Shown piece by piece: positions 1 to 6,900 of a stretch of 64,000 bases of DNA; position 1 is the stretch's first letter, and each line of letters starts with the position of its first letter. A program made the translations under genes and the position numbers. The notes under the pieces are model-generated. The model saw only the letters and a list, made by a program, of their open reading frames with translations. It did not search any database and was not told the origin of the DNA. Source of the DNA: Lachnospiraceae bacterium (lineage in GTDB: Bacteria; Bacillota; Clostridia; Lachnospirales; Lachnospiraceae); assembly GCA_017623675.1 (NCBI GenBank), contig JAGAOO010000056.1:62001-126000 (forward strand). Reading direction: 5' to 3'.

Positions 1-668
1 TTGGAAGAGTGGTAGGCTTCGATTCCTTTTAAACCAAGAGGAATCAGATATTGAATCAGTTCCTCTATTTCCTGATAGCCGAATTTATAAAGCATAGGAT
101 GGGCTAAGATAGGAATTCCCCCTGCCTTGACAATCAATGGGATGGCAAGCTCCGGTGTGACCTGCGGTTTTGGAAGATAATACGGACATCCTACGCCTAC
201 ATAACGGTCGAATGCGGTATGCTTGTCCTTACAGATACCTTTCTCCACTAAAACTCTGGCAAAATGGGCTCTGGTAATCACGCTGTTTGGATTGCCTGCC
301 AGTAAATCCTCTAACGTGATGTTAATACCGTCCTTTTGAAATAACGCAATCATATCCAGATTCCGTTTCAATCTTGCCTGCTCCAGTCTGTTAAGTTCAG
401 CAAGAAAATTAGGATTCTTATAATCTACATATAGACCAAGTACATGTATTTCCACATTTTTATAATAGCAGGAAAGCTCTGTTGCAGGAATAACCTCCAA
501 ATCCGAGCCCTCTGCGGCATGGATGGCTTCCTCTATTCCCTTTACAGTATCATGGTCGGAGAGGGCAATGGCTGCCAGATTCTTTTCAATTGCCAGATGA
601 ACAACCTCCGTTGGCGTAAGTGTACCGTCAGAAGCATTGGAATGTACATGTAAATCAACGTATCGCAT
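1..668 (-). CDS. PHP domain phosphoesterase (3' end outside window)
   Basis: Reading the minus strand from the ATG at 668 gives an open frame that runs off the window edge, about 222 residues. It starts MRYVDLHVHSNASDG, the first metal-binding motif (HxH) of PHP domains, followed by ALSDHDT and later AHPMLYK, the usual second and third metal-ligand blocks. The family hydrolyses phosphoesters with a multi-metal centre; stand-alone members such as YciV/TrpH act on 3',5'-nucleoside bisphosphates or RNA 5' ends, but the substrate cannot be read here. A GAAAGG ribosome site lies about 8 bases before the ATG. The C-terminal part is missing. Confidence 0.9.
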   Translation of the reverse strand, partial: MRYVDLHVHSNASDGTLTPTEVVHLAIEKNLAAIALSDHDTVKGIEEAIHAAEGSDLEVIPATELSCYYKNVEIHVLGLYVDYKNPNFLAELNRLEQARLKRNLDMIALFQKDGINITLEDLLAGNPNSVITRAHFARVLVEKGICKDKHTAFDRYVGVGCPYYLPKPQVTPELAIPLIVKAGGIPILAHPMLYKFGYQEIEELIQYLIPLGLKGIEAYHSS

Positions 669-778
669 AGGAATGTCCTTTCATGTGTTATGATTATGAA
701 ACAGTATAGCCTGTCACTGGGTTCATTATAACATAAGAAGTGTGTGGATGCACGCGCAGGTCATATTGAAATTGAATC

Positions 779-807
779 TTGTATTTCCCTTTTCCTTATG
801 TGATAAT
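779..807 (+). promoter_or_regulatory. Candidate sigma-A promoter for the DUF4190-like gene
   Basis: TTGTAT, 17 bases, GATAAT lie just upstream of the gene at 844. The -10 is good and the -35 moderate. Confidence 0.4.
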
Positions 808-843
808 AATTTCATGATTTATATGTAAAGGAGAAAAATCATT

Positions 844-1470
844 ATGGAAGAAAATAACAAAAGACCGGCGATGGCGGTAATAGCATTGGTATTAGGTATT
901 CTCTCAATCCTGTCCTCTTGTGCATTTGGAGCAGGTGCTTTGTTTGGTATCATTGCAATCATTCTGGCAATTGTTGCAAAGAAGAAAATGAATCGGAAGG
1001 ATGGTGTGTGTATCGGAGGATTGGTAACGGGTATAGTAGGAACGGTAATTTCGTTAATTATGCTTCTCTTTGTGGGAATTATGGGAGCTTCTATTTTACC
1101 AAGTGCTATGAGATATACATCAAAATCTGAGATGTCATCAGATATATCGACAGGTACAACGATTGCTTCTGCAATCAATGCCAGCCTGGCTGTGGAAGAA
1201 GTGTATAATGATATGCAGGCATATACGGATACAGTATATAGCTTATCAGATGATTATTATGATTTACCTGAGAGTTTTCGAAATGAAATGGACTATATGA
1301 TGGGTGAAAGATTGTGTGATTTAGAACCGGAATATACAAAGAATGGTGCCACCGGTTATGCATTTATGATTGATTCGTATTCCAATCAGGTACACGTATA
1401 CATTTCAAGTGGTAGCTGGTATACTGCATGGGAAATATATCCGAATGTTAGTGATGATTATATAGATTAA
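844..1470 (+). CDS. DUF4190-like membrane protein
   Basis: This 208-residue protein opens with a short polar stretch and then two hydrophobic segments (about 10-40 and 57-85) separated by a KKKMNRKDG loop. That arrangement, with small residues in both helices, matches the DUF4190 family of small membrane proteins of unknown role. The remaining 120 residues (Tyr/Ser/Asp rich) are probably outside the membrane and show no domain I recognise. An AAGGAG site stands before the ATG. The gene is alone, facing away from the PHP gene. An overlapping minus-strand open frame is a shadow. Confidence 0.75.
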   Translation: MEENNKRPAMAVIALVLGILSILSSCAFGAGALFGIIAIILAIVAKKKMNRKDGVCIGGLVTGIVGTVISLIMLLFVGIMGASILPSAMRYTSKSEMSSDISTGTTIASAINASLAVEEVYNDMQAYTDTVYSLSDDYYDLPESFRNEMDYMMGERLCDLEPEYTKNGATGYAFMIDSYSNQVHVYISSGSWYTAWEIYPNVSDDYID

Positions 1471-1652
1471 CGCTGGTGAAGTAGAAAAATAATAATCTAA
1501 GACTTTTTCCAGGATTTTATTTAAAAATAATCTAGACTATTTTGTCATTTTATGAGAAAATATATCCAAATGGGTGTCTATAGACAACCCAGCAAGCGGG
1601 AGAATGTCAGAACCGTTTGTCTAATACTTTTATAATTGAAAGGAGTTTCAAC
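1471..1652 (+). promoter_or_regulatory. Leader with repeats and competing hairpins before the Fe-S scaffold operon
   Basis: This 182-base gap holds two near-identical words, AATAATCTAAGAC at 1491-1503 and AATAATCTAGAC at 1526-1537. A hairpin GGGTGTC-TATA-GACAACCC follows at about 1574-1592. The AGACAA of that hairpin can instead pair with TTGTCT near 1617-1622, so two folds exclude each other. I match it to no known riboswitch. AAGGAG before 1653 is the ribosome site. No convincing sigma-A promoter was found. Confidence 0.35.
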
Positions 1653-2360
1653 ATGATTTATTCACAGGAAGTAGAAAACATGTGTCCAGTTGCTCAGGGT
1701 GTTCATCATGGATGTGCACCAATTCCGGAAGAAGCAAAATGGGTACAGGCAAAAGAAGTTAAGGATATTTCCGGCTTAACACACGGTATTGGCTGGTGTG
1801 CACCACAGCAGGGTGCCTGCAAGCTGACCTTGAATGTTAAGGAAGGTATTATTCAGGAAGCATTGGTTGAAACAATTGGTTGCTCTGGTATGACTCATTC
1901 AGCAGCTATGGCTTCTGAAATCTTACCGGGATTAACAGTAATGGAAGCATTGAATACAGACTTAGTATGTGATGCAATTAATACTGCTATGAGAGAGTTA
2001 TTCTTACAGATCGTTTATGGACGTACACAGAGTGCATTCTCAGAGGAAGGTCTTCCGGTAGGAGCTGGTTTGGAAGATTTAGGTAAGGGTCTTCGTTCTC
2101 AGGTTGGTACTATGTATGGTACTCTTAAGAAGGGACCTCGTTACTTAGAGATGGCAGAAGGTTATGTAACTGCTATCGCATTGGATGCAGAGAACTTAAT
2201 CATCGGTTACAAGTTCGTTAACCTTGGTAAGATGACTGACTTCATCAAGAAGGGTGACGATCCAAATACTGCATATGAGAAGTCTTGTGGTCAGTATGGT
2301 AGAGTTGCAGATGCTGTTAAGTTAATCGACCCACGTACAGACAAAGAGATTGCGAAATAA
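1653..2360 (+). CDS. NifU-like iron-sulfur cluster assembly scaffold protein
   Basis: I start this gene at the ATG at 1653, which has AAGGAG 8 bases upstream, rather than at an in-frame TTG at 1617; the product is 235 residues. It carries Cys-containing blocks in the style of the NifU N-terminal scaffold domain (GWCAPQQGACKLTLNV, then ETIGCSGMTHSA, and a late SCGQYG). Members hold a nascent Fe-S cluster for transfer. The gene is 19 bases upstream of the GGGtGRT gene, a recurring pair in Clostridia and other anaerobes. Codon choice (GGT, AAG, AAC, TTC favoured) suggests strong expression. The client protein is unknown. Confidence 0.8.
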   Translation: MIYSQEVENMCPVAQGVHHGCAPIPEEAKWVQAKEVKDISGLTHGIGWCAPQQGACKLTLNVKEGIIQEALVETIGCSGMTHSAAMASEILPGLTVMEALNTDLVCDAINTAMRELFLQIVYGRTQSAFSEEGLPVGAGLEDLGKGLRSQVGTMYGTLKKGPRYLEMAEGYVTAIALDAENLIIGYKFVNLGKMTDFIKKGDDPNTAYEKSCGQYGRVADAVKLIDPRTDKEIAK

Positions 2361-2379
2361 TAGAAGGAGGTAACGAATA

Positions 2380-3390
2380 ATGGCTTTATTTGAATCATAT
2401 GAAAGAAGAATTGACAAAATTAATGAAGTATTAAACAGCTACGGTATCTCCTCAATTGAAGAAGCTGAGAAGATTACTAAGGATGCTGGCTTAGATGTAT
2501 ACAATCAGGTTAAGGGCATTCAGCCAATCTGTTTTGAAAATGCTTGCTGGGCTTACACAGTAGGTGCTGCAATTGCAATTAAGAAGGGTTGCAAGAGAGC
2601 TGCTGATGCGGCTGCTGCAATCGGTGAAGGTTTACAGGCATTCTGTATCCCAGGTTCCGTAGCAGATACCCGTAAGGTTGGTTTAGGACATGGTAACTTA
2701 GGAAAGATGTTGTTGGAAGAGGAAACTGAGTGCTTCTGCTTCTTAGCAGGTCATGAATCATTTGCTGCAGCAGAAGGTGCAATCGGTATCGCTGAGAAGG
2801 CAAACAAGGTTCGTCAGAAACCATTAAGAGTTATCCTGAATGGTTTAGGTAAGGATGCAGCTCAGATTATTTCTCGTATCAACGGATTTACATTTGTTGA
2901 AACAGAGTATAATCCATATACAAATGAAGTTAAGGAAGTATACCGTAAGGCATACTCTGAAGGACTTCGTGCAAAGGTTAACTGCTACGGTGCAAACTCA
3001 GTACCGGAAGGTGTTGCAATCATGTGGAAGGAAGGCGTTGACGTATCTATTACCGGTAACTCAACCAACCCTACCAGATTCCAGCATCCGGTAGCAGGTA
3101 CCTATAAGAAGGAATGTATCGAGAAGGGTAAGAAGTACTTCTCAGTAGCTTCCGGTGGTGGTACAGGACGTACCTTACATCCGGATAACATGGCTGCCGG
3201 TCCTGCTTCATACGGTATGACTGATACTTTAGGACGTATGCACTCAGATGCACAGTTCGCCGGTTCATCATCCGTTCCTGCACACGTAGAAATGATGGGC
3301 TTAATCGGTGCCGGTAACAATCCGATGGTCGGTATGACAGTTGCTGTTGCTGTAAGCATTGAGGAAGCTGCAAAGGCAGGTAAATTCTAG
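2380..3390 (+). CDS. GGGtGRT protein
   Basis: This 336-residue soluble protein contains VASGGGTGRTLHPDNMAAG near residue 255, the signature that names the family. It is a nearly constant neighbour of the NifU-like scaffold. The biochemical role is not established as far as I know; the link to Fe-S scaffold genes points to cluster handling or an Fe-S dependent anaerobic reaction, which is inference. GGAGG precedes the ATG. Codon use is like that of the upstream gene and suggests a highly expressed operon. The transcript probably ends at the nested hairpin at 3539-3592. Confidence 0.85.
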   Translation: MALFESYERRIDKINEVLNSYGISSIEEAEKITKDAGLDVYNQVKGIQPICFENACWAYTVGAAIAIKKGCKRAADAAAAIGEGLQAFCIPGSVADTRKVGLGHGNLGKMLLEEETECFCFLAGHESFAAAEGAIGIAEKANKVRQKPLRVILNGLGKDAAQIISRINGFTFVETEYNPYTNEVKEVYRKAYSEGLRAKVNCYGANSVPEGVAIMWKEGVDVSITGNSTNPTRFQHPVAGTYKKECIEKGKKYFSVASGGGTGRTLHPDNMAAGPASYGMTDTLGRMHSDAQFAGSSSVPAHVEMMGLIGAGNNPMVGMTVAVAVSIEEAAKAGKF

Positions 3391-3800
3391 AGACAATGAG
3401 GAGTGCGTTGGCAACGCATATTGACCGCGTGAGCTTGCTCACAAGCGGGCAAATTATGGGGTGACAACATAGGACGAATGTCCGAGACCGAGTTGAAGCA
3501 AAGCGGAAACGAGGTCGCACGACGAATAAGTAGATAAAAGGACAGTATGGCGTTGCAAGCTTGCTTGCGGACAGCCATGCTGTTCTTTTTTTATAGTGCG
3601 AAACTTGTTGCAAGGAGGGACCCACGAAGTGGGAAGATTCCTTACGACCCACGTGCACTTCAGTGCACCACCCGTTACCCACGAAGTGCATATTGCCCGA
3701 GACCAATCGAAAATTGTACACACCGAAAGGCGTGTGCCAGTAAACGGGAACCGCTTACACCAAGAAGCTAATAGGAGATGTCGAGGCCCATTGTCTCTTT
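3391..3800. repeat. GC-rich island of short inverted repeats
   Basis: About 400 bases without a credible gene. It is packed with small perfect or near-perfect hairpins: 3403-3418 (TGCGTTG arms), 3425-3448 (GTGAGC-TT-GCTCAC inside CCGC/GCGG), 3472-3483 (GGAC/GTCC), 3621-3633 (CCCAC-GAA-GTGGG), 3653-3668 (GTGCACT-TC-AGTGCAC) and 3719-3736 (CACACC-GAAA-GGCGTGTG). CCCACGAAGTG recurs at 3678. The word CCGAGACC occurs at 3482 and 3697. GC content is clearly above the surroundings. Open frames here on both strands look like by-products of the repeats. It could be a structured RNA or an extragenic repeat cluster. Confidence 0.5.
3539..3592 (+). terminator. Terminator with a nested hairpin after the GGGtGRT gene
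   Basis: A 13-bp stem (3539-3551 with 3574-3586, two G-U pairs) is followed by a T7 run. The loop itself carries the palindrome GCAAGCTTGC, so the hairpin is nested. It probably ends the Fe-S scaffold transcript. Confidence 0.7.
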
Positions 3801-3920
3801 TATGTTAACAAGTGTATATGTCGTGCATTAAGTTGTTGTCCTAGTTATTAAAATAATGTATCATATTGATGTGGGAATACATGTTGTGAGATGTATAAAT
3901 TTCAAGTTGAGGATAAGGAA

Positions 3921-4685
3921 ATGAAAAATAAAAGTGAAACAGTAGTGGTAGTCATATTAATTCTTATAATGACATTTATGGAAATGTCCGCTTTGCCTGC
4001 AGCGTTGTTTTGTAATATAAAAATTAAGGATATCAATCCAATTTGCATTACGTTGATGTTGAATTTTGTATTGGCTTTTATAATTTGTTGGTTGTGCAAA
4101 AAGATTTTTATTAAAGAGTGGTGGTTTGGTTTACAGTTTAAAGGAATATTAACCGGTTTAAGAAAATATGGATTTCCTGCGGTGATTGCGACCATCATAG
4201 TAACAATTGCTTTCTGTATCGGATTGACACCATTCGATAATAAACCAACGATATGGAGAGTTATTGTTGAAGGTTTCGTGTACTACATTGGCGTTGGTAT
4301 TATGGAAGAACTGTATTTAAGAGGTTTATTACAGAGTATTATTGAAAAGTGGTTTGGAGAGAGAAAGAACGCAACACTTTATGCAATTTTAATTGCTTCT
4401 GTTTTATTTGGATTAGGACATATTTTTGGAGCTTTGGGACAGCCAATTGTAACAATAATAGCTAAAACTGTTTGGGCAACTGCGCTTGGTGTTTATTTTG
4501 GGGCAGTTTATGTTATGAGTAAAAACCTGTGGGTTCCAATCATATTACATTTAATTATAAATCTATGTGGTATTCCGTTTTGTTTTTCAACAAGTAATCA
4601 GTATCCAACAATAGCATTGGTAGCTTGTCTTGTATCTTACATTTTACTTGGGATTTATGGTGTGTATATTGTAAGAAAAAAATAG
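3921..4685 (+). CDS. CPBP family intramembrane metalloprotease
   Basis: The ATG at 3921 has GAGG 8 bases upstream and is preferred over one at 3891; the product is 254 residues. It is very hydrophobic with about seven or eight membrane segments. The family motifs are present: MEELYLRG (EExxxR), then FGLGHIFG (FxxxH), and a late VPIILHLIIN holding the last His. CPBP (CAAX protease and bacteriocin-processing) proteins are membrane glutamic proteases that in bacteria are often linked to peptide processing or self-immunity. No bacteriocin gene is visible nearby. The gene is AT-rich and sits between two GC-rich repeat islands. Confidence 0.85.
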   Translation: MKNKSETVVVVILILIMTFMEMSALPAALFCNIKIKDINPICITLMLNFVLAFIICWLCKKIFIKEWWFGLQFKGILTGLRKYGFPAVIATIIVTIAFCIGLTPFDNKPTIWRVIVEGFVYYIGVGIMEELYLRGLLQSIIEKWFGERKNATLYAILIASVLFGLGHIFGALGQPIVTIIAKTVWATALGVYFGAVYVMSKNLWVPIILHLIINLCGIPFCFSTSNQYPTIALVACLVSYILLGIYGVYIVRKK

Positions 4686-4700
4686 TAGTCTCAAGTCTGA

Positions 4701-4767
4701 AAAAATTCCTATTTCCCCTATGTAAAGAACCATAAAAATTCCAGGCTGTAGGGGATGGGAAAATTTT
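4701..4767. repeat. Imperfect inverted repeat before the oxidoreductase gene
   Basis: CCCCTA at 4715-4720 pairs with TAGGGG at 4749-4754, and the flanking AAAATTCC and GGGAAAATTTT extend the stem with bulges. It may be a weak terminator for the protease gene or an operator for the next gene. No clean T-run follows. Confidence 0.35.
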
Positions 4768-4786
4768 GGCGTATGGAGGAATAAAC

Positions 4787-5386
4787 ATGTTGAATGTTTT
4801 AGTAGTATATTGTCATCCTTGTGAAAATAGTTTCACCAATATCATTAAGAATTCTTTCATTAAAGGTTTGGAGGATGCCGGGCATACCTATGTCATATCC
4901 GACTTGTATAAAGAAGGCTTTAACCCCGTTATGAGTGAAAGTGAATATATGAGGGAAGGGTTTTACAGATTGGATATGAATGTTTCGCCGGATGTTATAA
5001 GGGAACAAGAGAGAATTAATGCATCCGATGCAATTGTATTTATTTATCCTGATTTTTGGACAGCATCACCCGCAATGCTGGAAGGCTGGTTTCAAAGAGT
5101 GTGGACATATGGATTTGCTTACGGAGATTCTCCAAAGATGAAAGTTCTTGATAAAGCACTTTTTCTAATCACAATGGGTGGCTCATTGAATGATGAAATA
5201 AGAAAAGAACAATTAGAGGCAATGAAGACAATTATGGTTGGAGACAGAATCAGAAACAGGGCGAAAGAATGCGAAGTTTACGCATTTGATCAGATGACCA
5301 GAGGGTATGGAAATGATAACAATAGGAACGAACGAATAGAAAGATTTTCAGTGAAAGCGTATGAAATTGCAAAATCGTTACAGTGA
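4787..5386 (+). CDS. Flavodoxin-fold NAD(P)H oxidoreductase (NQO1/YwrO type)
   Basis: The ATG at 4787, six bases after GGAGG, gives 199 residues; an earlier in-frame TTG at 4766 has no ribosome site. The start MLNVLVVYCHPCENSF is the FMN/FAD-binding loop of the flavodoxin-like NADPH:quinone reductase family. The middle carries DAIVFIYPDFWTASPAMLEGW followed by FAYG, both standard for NQO1/YwrO/KefF-like proteins. These reduce quinones or other electrophiles with NAD(P)H. The true substrate is unknown. It lies behind the CPBP gene with its own leader repeat; the two form a low-GC pair bounded by repeat islands. Confidence 0.85.
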   Translation: MLNVLVVYCHPCENSFTNIIKNSFIKGLEDAGHTYVISDLYKEGFNPVMSESEYMREGFYRLDMNVSPDVIREQERINASDAIVFIYPDFWTASPAMLEGWFQRVWTYGFAYGDSPKMKVLDKALFLITMGGSLNDEIRKEQLEAMKTIMVGDRIRNRAKECEVYAFDQMTRGYGNDNNRNERIERFSVKAYEIAKSLQ

Positions 5387-5685
5387 AGACTGGTATAAAT
5401 GTTTGAGAATGGATCGTAGCGGAATGCGAATGGTACCGCTCATTAAATCAGGAGTTGTGGATTTGGTAAATTCAAGTTTATTGCGGTGCCCATTCGCATT
5501 CCGCTTCGCTTCATGCTCATGTCGCGCTGGCGCGCTATGTATCCAGTCCGAAAAACAGCCTTTGGCGAGCAAGCTCCCCACGGCTGTTTTTTCGTCCTGT
5601 ATGCGCACCGCTTGTAGGAACGCACAAATCCCAACTTGTAGAAGAGCAATATAATATGAACTACAATGAATATGAGCGTAGATGT
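5387..5685. repeat. Second GC-rich inverted-repeat island
   Basis: This gap has no credible gene. AGCGGAATGCGAATGG (about 5415-5430) is repeated inverted as CCATTCGCATTCCGCT (about 5488-5503), and the flanking GGTACCGC and GCGGTGCC extend the pairing; about 45 AT-rich bases form the loop. GCGC-TGGC-GCGC follows near 5523, and GCACCGC returns near 5606. The style resembles the island at 3391-3800. Short frames here on both strands are repeat by-products. Confidence 0.5.
5551..5592 (+). terminator. Terminator with nested hairpin after the oxidoreductase gene
   Basis: AAAAACAGCC pairs perfectly with GGCTGTTTTT. Inside the loop GGCGAGC-AA-GCTCCCC forms a second stem. This is the same design as the terminator at 3539-3592. 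Confidence 0.65.
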
Positions 5686-5692
5686 CTACGCT
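5671..5692 (+). terminator. Hairpin at the 3' end of the XRE gene
   Basis: GAGCGTAGA-TG-TCTACGCTC is a perfect 9-bp stem. On the plus strand a T-rich tail follows, so it may back up the oxidoreductase terminator. It overlaps the stop region of the minus-strand XRE gene. Confidence 0.45.
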
Positions 5693-5940
5693 CTATTTCT
5701 TTTTTGGTACTTCTTTGGATTATGATACTCAATTAGATCTGATATATCACATTCTAGATATGAGCATATTTTACATATTAGATTAGAATCAATGCGTTGA
5801 AATCGTTGTTGACAATAGCGATTCAAATTCGCTCTGGGGATATCAAGGTCTTTACATAGTTTATTTTTTGAAATGTTGTTTTTCTTGAGTATATCCTCAA
5901 TGTGTAGCTCAAGATAGCCGTATTCCTGTTCAGAATTCAT
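5686..5940 (-). CDS. Small XRE/Cro-type transcriptional regulator
   Basis: The product is about 84 residues if started at the ATG at 5940, with GGGAG 11 bases upstream; an ATG at 5949 is possible but sits only 2 bases from that site. The sequence EDILKKNNISKNKLCKDLDIPRANLNRYCQ is a helix-turn-helix of the compact HTH_26/YozG type with the usual ICSYLECDISDLIEY ending. It has no effector domain. It is divergent from the lipoprotein gene at 6055, and the inverted repeat at 6004-6032 between them is a likely binding site. The written motif is split: recognition helix near residues 20-32. Confidence 0.75.
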   Translation of the reverse strand: MNSEQEYGYLELHIEDILKKNNISKNKLCKDLDIPRANLNRYCQQRFQRIDSNLICKICSYLECDISDLIEYHNPKKYQKRNRA

Positions 5941-5956
5941 AAATATCATAACTCCC

Positions 5957-5985
5957 TTGCTTTTTTGTTAAATATTCTATATAAT
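5957..5985 (+). promoter_or_regulatory. Promoter for the lipoprotein gene
   Basis: TTGCTT, 17 bases, then a perfect TATAAT. The start of transcription would fall near 5992, just before the operator-like repeat. Confidence 0.5.
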
Positions 5986-6003
5986 CAGTTGTGATTTAAT
6001 AAT

Positions 6004-6032
6004 TCACTATTTAGCAACTCACTAAACAGTGA
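6004..6032. promoter_or_regulatory. Operator-like inverted repeat between XRE and lipoprotein genes
   Basis: TCACTATTTAG and CTAAACAGTGA are inverted half-sites matching at 10 of 11 positions, with 7 bases between. It lies downstream of the lipoprotein promoter, where a bound repressor could block elongation or both divergent promoters. Confidence 0.5.
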
Positions 6033-6054
6033 GGGGTAAAAGGAGGAAAAATTT

Positions 6055-6741
6055 ATGAGAAAGCAATTTTTAGTTATTGGAGCAACCGTGGTTTTAGCGA
6101 TGGTATCATTTACAGGATGTGGTAGCAAGAGTTCATCTGGGGATACTATTTCAGAAGAAGCAACGGTTACTGATGAAGCGGATACCACTGAAGAGGCAAC
6201 TGACGAAGAAGTTGCTACTGAGGAAATTACTCCGTTTGATGCTGAAGCATTCTTTTTATCGCTTAATTGTCAGGGTAATGGTTTCGAGGCTTATAAGGTT
6301 GGGAATGAATTTGTATGTGGCAATTATACTTTTAAGACGATGGATACAAATCCCAATGCTTGTGAGTGTATACTTTCAGAAACAGATTCATTAACATTGT
6401 CAGCTTTCGGAACAAATGAAGATTTATTTACTAGCGATGTTGATTCTTTTACTGTATGTAATGTTAGTTCATCTGTTTCTTATGAGCGTACTGGTGATAT
6501 CATGGAATTTACAAACTCAGAGGGAAATAAGGTTAAGATGTTTTTTGCAACGAATGTAAATGCAACTGATAGTATATATGGTAGATGTGTCAATTCAATT
6601 ATAATTGCTATTGATAATGGGATTACGTTAAAAATAGGAGTATATACGCATTCTTCTGAAGATGTAGAGATTAGTCAGGATGAATTTGAAAAATTTTTAC
6701 CACTTACAGAAGGTTGGATTATGAATGATTATCGTGAGTAA
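6055..6741 (+). CDS. Secreted lipoprotein of unknown function
   Basis: The first 22 residues are a lipoprotein signal (MRK, hydrophobic core, lipobox SFTGC with Cys 22). A Ser/Thr/Glu/Asp-rich linker of about 40 residues follows, built from repeats of TEE/DEE, then a compact domain of about 165 residues with several Cys and many Asn/Ser. I recognise no family. AAGGAGG is placed 9 bases before the ATG. It is divergent from the XRE regulator, probably its main target. It would be anchored on the outer face of the membrane. There is no obvious enzyme motif. Confidence 0.7.
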   Translation: MRKQFLVIGATVVLAMVSFTGCGSKSSSGDTISEEATVTDEADTTEEATDEEVATEEITPFDAEAFFLSLNCQGNGFEAYKVGNEFVCGNYTFKTMDTNPNACECILSETDSLTLSAFGTNEDLFTSDVDSFTVCNVSSSVSYERTGDIMEFTNSEGNKVKMFFATNVNATDSIYGRCVNSIIIAIDNGITLKIGVYTHSSEDVEISQDEFEKFLPLTEGWIMNDYRE

Positions 6742-6818
6742 ATAATTAATAAATGAGCTGGTATTAATAGCTTAGAAATGATGATTCACAAATGAAAACA
6801 TGATAGGTAGATATTCCT

Positions 6819-6866
6819 TAAAAGCGGGTGGATTAGTCTCATTTTGAACTAATTCACCCGCTTTTA
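6819..6866. terminator. Bidirectional terminator
   Basis: AAAAGCGGGTG...CACCCGCTTTT with an extra inner GATTAGT/ACTAAT pairing. It lies between the convergent lipoprotein and metalloprotease-like genes and has A/T tracts on both sides. Confidence 0.75.
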
Positions 6867-6900
6867 ATGGGTGTGCCTAGCGGTGCACGTTTATGAAGGA

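Noticed and set aside
1471-1652. Known riboswitch (purine, c-di-GMP, fluoride, NiCo) before the NifU-like gene
   Set aside because: Hairpins are present but conserved core sequences are not.
3071-3771. Open frames on both strands across the end of the GGGtGRT gene and the hairpin island
   Set aside because: They overlap a clear gene, or use repeat sequence, with no ribosome site or family pattern.
3921-4685. Bacteriocin immunity locus around the CPBP protein
   Set aside because: No precursor peptide, leader or transporter gene is visible within the neighbouring 3 kb.
5361-5654. Open frames in the second repeat island
   Set aside because: They lie across inverted repeats and a terminator; arms read in all frames, no plausible start site.
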